A stretch of 47,620 nucleotides of DNA from assembly GCA_039029235.1 (NCBI GenBank), contig JBCCGO010000003.1:1-47620 (forward strand), given 5' to 3'. The stretch's first letter is position 1; every line of letters begins with the position of its first letter. A program made the translations under genes and the position numbers. Below, one piece after another: positions 19,801-28,400 of this stretch. The stretch comes from JBCBRR01 sp039029235 (GTDB lineage Bacteria > Bacteroidota > Bacteroidia > Cytophagales > Amoebophilaceae). The notes under the pieces are model-generated. The model saw nothing but the letters and a program-made list of their open reading frames with translations. It searched no databases and was not told where the DNA came from.

Positions 19801-22365
19801 AGCTTCTTTAAGTATGCTGATGATGTCTGTGCCCTCCGAGGGCGCAGCTTGGTCCCCCTGCTTACGTGCTTCGGGAGCTGCAATGCGTATATCTTCACTT
19901 TCGTCCTTCGTAGCCAGGTGAGAAGGTGTTACGGAGGTTAGATCAAGGGTATTGAGGGATCCTAGGGTCTGTAGCGCAGCGCAGCGAACCCACCCAGAAC
20001 TGTCTTTGAGGTATTTTTGAATGCTTGGGAAAAATTTGGGAGCCTGCGCTGGGCTTGCCTGGATCAGAGCGGATATGGCCCGGAGGGCAGCTTCGCGAAT
20101 TCTCCAAGACTTATCTTCCAAGGCCTTTTGAATGCCTCGGAAGGCTTCCTGAGCCAGTTCTGGGGCTGCCTGGATCGTTGGGGGCAGGGCGGCAAGGGCA
20201 GCAGCGCGAATCAACCAATCGTTATCTTCGAGGGCCTTTTGAATGCCTGGGAAGATTTCTTGGGCCTGCTCTGGAGCTGCCTGGATCATTGGGGGCAGGG
20301 CTGTAAGGACAGCAGCGCGAATCCTCCCAGGGCCATCTTCGAGGGCCTTTTGAATGCTTGGGAAGAATTTTTGGGCCTGCTCTGGGGCTGCCTGGATCAA
20401 GGCCGAGAGGGATCGGAGGACAGAACGAACTGTCTCCGAGTCATCCTTAAGGGCCTTTTGAGTGCTTGGGAAGAATTTTTGGGCCCGCTCTGGAGCTGCC
20501 TGGATCAAGGCCGAGAGGGCCTGGAGGGCAGCAGCACGCACCCACCAATCGTCGTCCTTGAGGGCTTCTTGAATGCTTGGGGAGGCCTCGGCATAGTGCC
20601 CTGGAGCTGCCTGGACCATTGTAGGAAGGACCTGGAGGGCACTTTCGCGGACCATCCAATTGCTATCCTTGAGGGCCTCTTGAATGCTTGGGAAGGATTC
20701 TTGGATCCGCTCTGGAGCTGCCTGGATCAATGCAGGCAGGGCCTGAAGGGCGGCAGCGCGAACATGCTCGCTCTTGTCCTGGGTGGCTTCCTGGAGTCGC
20801 TGGAATAGTGCTGGGGCATGGTTGGCTACGGTCCAGAAGGTTTGCAACGAGCTAGTGAGTAGGTCTAGCAGCTTGCGGCCTGCACGCTTATCTCTATACG
20901 CCTCTTGCCGCACGTGTGCGAAGGCTCTGAGGAACCATTGCTCCAGAGCGTCCAGCACTTGAAACTCCCTTTCTAGCATATTCAGATCATCCTCGACTTC
21001 CTCTGGAGCCATGCAGAGCCACTCATGAATTATCCGCAGCTGCAAGCGTAGATGCTGGACGCCTACTATTTCTTTGTCGACCTCCATGTGGCGTAGTAGC
21101 GTTTTTAGGCCCGCTACTCCTTGGGCCCTGCTCACCTCGCCTGCCATGAACGAGAGGGTCTGACCGTACTGACTTTCGTACTTGCGATCGGAAAAAAGTT
21201 TACGTACACGTTCTTGCTCATCCTCGTCTATTGAGAGCAGTTGCTTGGCTAGGGCGTGGCCTGCAAAGTACTCTTGGAATGTGGGGTGGGGGAATTGGTA
21301 GCATCTTTGATCGGTCGATTGCAAGAGCAAGAAACCGGAGTCTCGGAATGCTCTTTTGGAAGCCTGGGCATCCAGCGTGTCCCCTAGCGCCTCATCGATC
21401 AACCCAGGACCAATCAGCACTTCGCCTGCCTGCAGTGCACCAAGAGCCACCTGGCCCAATGCATCAAAGAGGGCTTCTCTATCTGGAACTGGCTGTCCTA
21501 ACTGCTCCTTGCGCTCCCTATAACGGCGCCAGATGTGCTCGCTAAACTTCCTATAAAGTCTAGGAAGACTGCCTGGCTGGGCTGCTTGCTGAGTGTCATC
21601 TTCCTCGTCCTGCCACGAGGCACAAAGGAGCTGGAGGTTCACGGGTACATGGGCAATGGTGCGGATGTTTTCGTGCTTGTGGATGTAGCCTAATAGCTCC
21701 TTTGCTAGCTTATCATCTGATACTTCTTCCTGGACATAGGCCTTGAGCTGCTCATCATTGAAGCCAGCATGTTCTACCTCGATCGTGGCTAGCCGCCGCT
21801 CTGTCTCGATGCCATAGGGCCGGGAGAGCATGAGCAGTTTGCGAGAACCTGTTTGGGATTGCCTCAGAATTTCCGCACTGGCGCCTGCTCGCTCATCCAA
21901 GCCATCCAGGATCACTAAGGTGGAAGTTTTCTGGAGTTCTTCCTTGATGTGGCTACGCAAACGGTTGTAGGAGGTCTCTTCATCGGGGATATCTACAAAG
22001 CAGTTGTTCACGATGGCGGTCGCTAGGGTCTGCTCGGTGTTATAGCGCGTACCATCATATTGGCTCTGTTGCAGGTTCCGGACTGGTAGCAGATAGACTG
22101 CCTCAAATTCTTGGCCCCATGCGCCTTGCGACCACTGGTAGGCCAGCTTACGGCTCAGGATGGTCTTGCCGGTTCCGGTTGCTCCTACAAGGAGCACGCG
22201 ATGGATCTCTTTTTCAGGCTCACCGGGCTTGATGCTCCTGGGCTTGAAGAGGTCTCGGGGTGCTATGGGCTTCTTGGTCCAGACGAGCCGCTCCTGGATG
22301 GGGACAACTTTGTTTCCTTGTTCTTCTGGGGACTTCTCCTTGGTCTTGATTTGCTCGCGGAGCAT
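16867..22365 (-). CDS. Twin-STAND NTPase: NACHT + HEAT + NB-ARC + TPR (1832 aa)
   Basis: An unusual protein with two signal-transduction NTPase modules. The first is NACHT: Walker A GATGTGKT at 61-68, Walker B LVILDGLDE at 150-158, SRPYG sensor near 182 and a helical part with PVNLQLLCASW near 240. A helical leader (~370-525) and HEAT-like repeats (~525-1035) follow. The second is NB-ARC/AP-ATPase-like: Walker A GFGGTGKST near 1168, Walker B TLLILDNTED near 1250 and VTTRN near 1275. At least five kinesin-light-chain-like TPRs (~1555-1790) end the protein. STAND proteins act as ligand-triggered switches that oligomerise on sensing a signal through their repeats. No signal peptide is present at this ATG, but conserved family sequence (EALRAHYQQQE...LPSFFPEG) continues in frame upstream to about 22518, where no start exists. 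See the finding on the frame break. Stop is TGA. Confidence 0.88.
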   Translation of the reverse strand: MLREQIKTKEKSPEEQGNKVVPIQERLVWTKKPIAPRDLFKPRSIKPGEPEKEIHRVLLVGATGTGKTILSRKLAYQWSQGAWGQEFEAVYLLPVRNLQQSQYDGTRYNTEQTLATAIVNNCFVDIPDEETSYNRLRSHIKEELQKTSTLVILDGLDERAGASAEILRQSQTGSRKLLMLSRPYGIETERRLATIEVEHAGFNDEQLKAYVQEEVSDDKLAKELLGYIHKHENIRTIAHVPVNLQLLCASWQDEEDDTQQAAQPGSLPRLYRKFSEHIWRRYRERKEQLGQPVPDREALFDALGQVALGALQAGEVLIGPGLIDEALGDTLDAQASKRAFRDSGFLLLQSTDQRCYQFPHPTFQEYFAGHALAKQLLSIDEDEQERVRKLFSDRKYESQYGQTLSFMAGEVSRAQGVAGLKTLLRHMEVDKEIVGVQHLRLQLRIIHEWLCMAPEEVEDDLNMLEREFQVLDALEQWFLRAFAHVRQEAYRDKRAGRKLLDLLTSSLQTFWTVANHAPALFQRLQEATQDKSEHVRAAALQALPALIQAAPERIQESFPSIQEALKDSNWMVRESALQVLPTMVQAAPGHYAEASPSIQEALKDDDWWVRAAALQALSALIQAAPERAQKFFPSTQKALKDDSETVRSVLRSLSALIQAAPEQAQKFFPSIQKALEDGPGRIRAAVLTALPPMIQAAPEQAQEIFPGIQKALEDNDWLIRAAALAALPPTIQAAPELAQEAFRGIQKALEDKSWRIREAALRAISALIQASPAQAPKFFPSIQKYLKDSSGWVRCAALQTLGSLNTLDLTSVTPSHLATKDESEDIRIAAPEARKQGDQAAPSEGTDIISILKEATQDLNENIQEAAIVALGKVVQFTPEKALAIIKILKETADQGEDTDIQEAAIAALGKVAQVAPDKTPAIIQTLQKAAAQGEDADAQRATIETLGKVAQIAPGQAPAIIGILQEAAAHSKDAGVQRAIIEALEKIAQAAPSEGPSIIPSLIEVAEDQQQSARQAAIEALEKISLQPLLERYWAGQDPRLIPHITTRLYHTPLVVRILEQGQQQAVLYGTAGRPQTWEKPQEVVQRFVNLIQPRPGTHQKPGQVGQPPQQVTPTESSGANKTVTPPYISSSIALSKLNHFVERPHITSQLEAALQAQGVCVLCGFGGTGKSTLAAHYGHKRRGIQIVRWIEAENSSKLQEGYEHLAQELQIDDQTLAKQLLSVDPGRYRQELARAIYGALARYKQTTLLILDNTEDASLIEDYLLPRTSTVQVIVTTRNAEAFVGKYEQLPVDAFSQEEGQRYLEARLKQMKRAYTSEEVNDLLGEIGLVPQKLNLAASYLQANRLVTTAQYIARLQTLKQAGIKQQGKLALPEVSLGLEKLTKESQQLMQYGAYLDADFIPRSLVSALLEEEDDEQLSRVMADLASLSLMQVIHNGGEELGLQVHREVQASCRVYDGWTAEAALGSSGAILARLAQVLASQMPWVSSNPDEHWQQARLYVPHVAKVLSRLNSSDAEPSVVVAKLLNCMGQYSKEVVRNYPAALEYQKQALQIYQDRYQGDHPDVARSWSELGTTLSQLGRRQEALEHKQQALEMRKRLLKDRDRQEDPELAHALNSVGELLSHLGRHQEALQYKQEGLFMRKCLYKGQDHPDVARSLNSVGISLEDLKQLPEALLYKKESLEMRQRLASDQNHPDTAHSLNNVGETLIKLGQAEEGIEYCQQGLDMRECLFKGQDHPYMAQSLNGVGLGYTALGRYEEAATHYQQAVEVALRVFKQAHPQLTKYLGHLIETLPKLEEGKAREIKTKLVPPCIEVLGEEDTLTKDLLTGQ
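19260..20800 (-). repeat. HEAT-repeat-coding tandem array in the twin-STAND gene
   Basis: A run of ~115-120-base units encodes two HEAT flavours. The 5' block is of the type ALIQAAPERAQKFFPSIQKAL; the 3' block is AAIAALGKVAQVAPDK. Only the 3' type is prominent in the neighbouring 1741-residue protein. Confidence 0.7.
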
Positions 22366-22487
22366 TAGGTGGCACTGTGTCTCTTCTATAGGTGTTTTGG
22401 GCCCTTCTGGGAAGAAGGAAGGTAACTGACGGAAGCACTCTTGCTGCTGGTAGTGGGCTCTGAGTGCTTCGCGAGCGTTGGGTGTCT

Positions 22488-25400
22488 TTACATACTGCCT
22501 GGGTTGGGATGGTGGTCTTTAGGCTGCCCCTCTGGCTCGATGGGCTTAGCATGAGCTTGCTCCCTGGGATAGGCAGCTTCCTGGTCTCCCTGTGCTTCGT
22601 ATAAGCTTCCTAGCAGGTGGTAGGCGACCCTGTTTCTTGCGCTTGTCCTGGCTTGGCTACTGCGCTGGTTTAGAGATTTCTGGTAAGCTGCTAAGTAAGC
22701 TTCCTTGGTCTGAGCCATTTGAATTGCTGCTTCTTGAAAATCCTCGTAGTGATGAATCATCAGATAGTAGGCATAGTCTATGGCTCGCAGCTGCTGCACT
22801 TTCTGCTTCTGAATGATATATGCTTGTAGGGCAGGGGTTACGGTTTGCTGCTCTAGAAGACCGTAATGGATCTCACCCGTATCATCTCCACTCTCAATGA
22901 CTTGGTGTAAGTAATTATGGGCTTGGGCAGTTTTTCCCGTAGCTAGCAAGAAATTGCCGTATTCTGTCCATAAGCCAGCTTTTACGGTATCACTGGCTTG
23001 CACAGCTTGTTCAAAGTTTACGTTAGCTTTTTCCAGATACGCTTGTGCCTGTTGTTCATCATCTTCTTTCTTGTCTAGTAGGGCTTTTACGTGGTACATA
23101 CAGCCTAGGTTGTGGGAAATGCTGATTTTGGCGTCTTGATCATTGCTTGGTAGCCTGGAGAGTGCTTTTTCATAATATTTGATAGTACTTTCTATATCAT
23201 TCTGTTTGTAGCAGGTTTCGGCTAGTGCGTTCAAAGTCCTAGCTACAGCCAGATAATTTCTTGCATAGATAGCCTCAAACACCTCAAGAGCACAATTTAG
23301 GTAATCTAAGGCCTCTCGATGATGGCCTAATGCCCTGTAAGTCAAACCCACGTTACTAAGAGCTAAAGCTATATCTGCATGATTTCCTGTATAAATAGTC
23401 TTGAGTATCTCAAGAGCGTGCTGCAGGTAATCCAAGGCCTCTTTGTGATTGCCTAATACCCTATAAGTCAAACCCACGTTGTTAAGAGCAGCAGCTACAT
23501 TCAGGTGATTCCCCTCATCAATAGCCTTTCTCATCTTAAGAGCGCGCTTTAGGTAATCTAAGGCCTCTTGATGCTGGGCTAACGCCACATAAGTCAAACC
23601 CACGTTGTTCAGCGACTGGGCTACATCTGGATGATCCCCCTCATTAATAGCCTTTCTCATCTTAAGAGCGCGCTTTAGGTAATCCAAAGCCTCTCGATGC
23701 TGGGCTAACGCCACATGAGTTAAACCCACGTTGTCAAGAGAAGCAGCTACATTTGGATGATTTCCCTTATAAATAGCCTCAAACATCTTAAGAGCGCGCT
23801 TGTGGTACTCCAAAGCCTCCTGGTGCTGGCCTAATGCCCTATAAGGCAATCCTACGTTGTTCAGAGAAGTGGCTACATTCGGATGATTTCCCTTATAAAT
23901 AGCCTCAAACATCTTAAGAGCGCGCTTGTGGTATCCCAAAGCCTCCTGGTGCTGGCCTAATACCCTATAAGGCAATCCTACGTTGTTCAGAGAAGTGGCT
24001 ACATTCGGGTGATTCCCCTCATAAATAACCTCCTTCATTGCAAGAGCACGCCTTAAGTATACTAGAGCTTCTATGTGCTGGCCCAATTCCCCATAAGTCA
24101 TACCCACGTTGTTTAGAGAAGTGGCTGTATCTGGGTGATTCCCCTCATAAATAGCCTCTCTCATCTCAAGGGAAAGCTTGTGATATTTCAAGGCCTCCTG
24201 GTACTGGCCTAATGCCTCATAAGTCAATCCCACGTTGTTCAGAGAAGCAGCTACATTCGGATGATCTTCCTTATAAATAGCCTCAAACATCTTAAGAGCG
24301 CGCTTGTGGTATTCCAAAGCCTCCTGGTGCTGGCCTAATGCCCTATAAGGCAATCCTACGTTGTTCAGAGAAGTGGCTACATTCGGATGATCTTCCTTAT
24401 AAATAGCCTCAAACATCTTAAGAGCGCGCTTGTGGTATTCCAAGGCCTCCTGGTACTGGCCTAATGTCCCATAAGTAGCACCCACGTTGTCAAGCGCAGT
24501 AGCTACATAGGGATGATTATCCTTATAAATATCCTCAAGCACCTCAAGAGTACACTTTAGGTGATCTAAGGCCTCTCGATGCTGGCCTAATGCCCTATAA
24601 GTCACACTCACGTTGCCAAGAGAAGCAGCTACAATCGGATGATTCCCCCCATAAATAGTCTCCATCGCCTCAAGAGCGTGCTTGTGGTATGTCAAGGCTT
24701 CTGGGTACCTGCCTAATGCCCCATAAGTAGTACCCACGTTGTTCAGAGAAGTGGCTACATCAGGGTGATTCTCCTCGTAAATAGCCTCAAACATCTTGAG
24801 AGCACGCTTGTGGTATGTCAAGGCTGCTTGGTGATCGCCTAATGCCCTATAAGTAGTACCTATGTTGTTCAGAGAAGTGGCTACATTCGGGTGATTCTCC
24901 TCATAAATAGCCTCTCTCATCTCAAGAGAACGCTTGTGATATTTCAAGGCCTCCTGGTACTGACCTAATGCCTCATAAGTCAATCCCACGTTGTTCAGAG
25001 AAGTGGCTACATTCGGGTGATTTCCCTTATAAATAACCTCAAACATCTCAAGAGCGCGCCTTAAGTATACCAGGGTCTCTTGGTGATTGCCTAATGTTCC
25101 ATAAGTCAATCCCACGTTATTAAGTAAAGTAGCTACATTCGGGTGATTTCCCTTATAAATAACCTCAAACATCTCAAGAGCGCGCTTTTGGTACTCAAGT
25201 GATTTCTTGTATTGTAATAATCTATGGTAGATTGTTCCTTTATTCCAGTCGCTATCATCATAAAAGGGTTCTGCTTGGAAAAAGACTTTTTGCTGCTTCG
25301 CTGTCTCAAAAAATTCCTGCATCTTGCTGTGCAGAGGCAGCGCTGTGTAGTAGTACTTAAATAGACTGCCACCGGCTTGTAGGGATGATGGTGGCAGCGT

Positions 25401-28400
25401 AAATGCTTTCCGTACTGCTTTTCTCACTTCTTCCTCTTGGCGGATATCGCTCAGCATTGTCGCCTTTTCAAATTGTTGGCCATGGTGTAGGTACGTTTGT
25501 AAACGCAGCATCGTAGCAAAGCTGACCGCATAATGCAGGTGATGGGCAGCTTGCTGAGCTTCGTCTCCTACACCAATGATATGTTGTGCTTGCAACTGTG
25601 CTACTGCATCCCACCCACTCGTAGGAAGTAGGCCATGGTACATGGCCAGTCGGTAGAGCAGGCGGTCGGGCAAGCGATAGATCTCTTGCTTTACGTCGTA
25701 TAGTCTGCCTGCATCTTCTACGCCAAATCTTGGCTCAAAGTCTGCTAAGTCCCCAGGTTGGGGTTTGGCCTTGGCTAATTTTGAACTACTATAGTCCCTT
25801 TCCACAACCCCCTCTAACAACTTCTTCAGTGCTCGCTTTTGGTACGCTAGCCTGCCTGACTCGTCTCGGCTTTCTAGTAGAAACGCACGCTTCTCGGCTA
25901 CATATCGCTCATGTAAACTTCTATCTCCATGTACATAACACGTGCTCTCTAGAATATAGGGCAGTAGCTTGTCCATGTGCTCCATCTTATTCCCTACATT
26001 TTTTAGATACTTCATCATGCCTGAGACAGGCTGGATCAGCTCACACGGTCGTTTTAGATGGGGCTTGTCTTTCCTACCCAAGGGAGTCTTTCCACCTAAA
26101 TCAAAGTTGAGGCCTCGCTTGCCTAGGTGGTCTAGGCTAAGGTTATACTCACTAAAGGGCAGCACTGTTTCGCCCAGATTGATCACACGGAAGTGTACCA
26201 GGTGCGTCAGCTTCCGGAAGTGTGCTCTCCATGCTTCTGCTGTATCTTCGTCCGGGGCATCTTCCATCAAAATGGCAAATTCTAGGTCGGAGTAGGGGGT
26301 GATCTGTTGCAGAGCCATGGAGCCTAGCCCCATGACTGTATACTTACAAGGAGCTTGCCCCAAGGCTAACTCGCTCTCTTGGTAGAGCTTGGCTGGGAAT
26401 GCACCCATCCACTGCGCTATCTCGCCAAACAATGCCTTGCTACCTTGGATATATGCTTCCTCAGCTAACTTGATGGCTTCGGCTGAGCTGTCTGGATCGC
26501 TTAGTACAGCTTCTAAGTCATTCACCAGCTTTGCTGATCTGGGCTTCACGTCAGCTCTGAAAGCTTCTAGCTCGCCTCTGTCTTCCGATATGCGCTTTTG
26601 CAGGGATGCTGCATCTGCTTGGGTAGCGGCTACTGCGTCTGCTCCCTTGGCTTGGACTAGCATCGATGCTTGGAGCTGGGCCAATCCTTGGTAAGCTGAG
26701 TCTTGTAGCGCTGATACTTCTTGGCCCTCTAGTGTGTCCTTCTCTTTTTCACAAATACTCAGCACGTGCTGGTACAAGATGGCTGCTTCTGTGTAATGGG
26801 AGAGGTCGCTTGCTTTGGCTCCTCGCTCTTGGTCTAGTGCAGCCAGCTGCCCTAGGGTTTTGGCTAATCTAAGGATCCCAGCTGATGTTTTGGTGAGCCT
26901 TAGGTCAGAATTTGCTGCTTTCAGCCCTTGTACGTAGGCACGTTCTAGTAAGGCCGTGAGTTTATTGCCTACTTCTGCTCCGTATGCTGTTTGGCCCCAC
27001 CTCTCGTGGTGGACTTGCCTGAAGCTGACTAGGTAGTTCTGTGCATTGTCAATCTCTTGCGTTAGTGTCTGGTCTGTTAGTTCCAATAAGCGCTCTAAGG
27101 GGGTGATCAGCTCTTCTATCAGTTGCTTCGCGTCAGCCTCGTCCGTAGTCTGCAAGAGCCTAGGGTAGCGTTGGTCTATTTGCTCTTTGAGTTTCTTGGC
27201 TTCTAGCTGGTCTTTCTCGAACTGGGTAAGCTCTTTGCTTTGAGCTAGCTGGTCTATACGAGCAAGGCCAAGGTCGCCGAGCAGGATAGCTTTCTGTGTT
27301 CGGTAGGGTTCTTTCCCCTTGGCTGAGGAGGAGATTCTGAGGGGAGTGTCTGTAGTTGTAGTAGGGTTTTCTACCTGACTAGCTGCTTGTGAGGTGCTGG
27401 GGGCTTGGCTTGAAGAGGGCATAGATGGCTCAGGACGGGTTGCTTGGGGAGTTTGAGAGCTACCCGGAAGTTGGCTAGAAGATGAGCCCTGTGCTGGATC
27501 GGGGCTTCTGGGTAGCTTGCTCTTCGCTCCTAAGATTCCTTTCCCTTTGGATAGTTTATTTCCTCCTTGATAACTAGAGGTCTCTAGGGAAGGAGTTGAC
27601 TCCTCTTGCAGCTTACGGTAGTGCGGGTTGTCTTCAAGATCATTGATTGACTCACCTGACACCAGCGCATCAAATAGTAGCTGCTCAGGTAAAGACTCTG
27701 TAGCATCAGAGACTACTGATAAAATAGCTACATGACTTTGGCGCAGATTGGTTAGTACTTCTCCAGTGCTAGCCGGAGATGATGACTCCGACTGGCCCAG
27801 CGAGCTCAATGATGGGGGCAACAACGAACTGACATCTATTGTCTTATAGGGCGATTGCTCTGATGCCTGATCTGGTATACTCTCCTGCCAGCCTGCCCCT
27901 AACGAGTATAGCTGGCTTAATGCTAGCTCAAAATCCTCTTTTTTATTGAGCTGGCTATAATGCCGCATCAGCTCGGCAACTATCGGGCCAGCGTATGAGG
28001 ATTGCTTTTCTTGCGCTATTAGTGCATCTGAGACATATAGCTCTTCTACTAGGCTTTGCTGCTTTATATCCGATAAAACTGTGTAGAGTGCTTGGTCCTG
28101 GGTTACTCCTACAGGCTTCAATAAGATTAGGTTGTTCCCATACAACATGCCCAATAGGTAGGGGCTATCAGGAGACACTTGGCTAATAAAAAGGGCTCCT
28201 GCTTTTCCTAATGAGTTTAGGAGAATTTTTAATTGCGCTAACTGATTGGCAAAGCTTGCCTCGGGTGAAGATGGGTCCTGAAATACTACTCGGAGAAGAT
28301 GGCTTTGGGTTTTGTTTACTCTGGCCAAATTCTCAAAGGTTGTATTGTCATATTCTCGCTCATACTCCTCCCTTTCTTCCCCACTCCCTGAGGCTTCCCC

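Noticed and set aside
23225..25215. Regular 126-base repeats considered as a CRISPR array
   Set aside because: The units are contiguous, in frame and encode TPRs. There are no unique spacers and no cas genes.
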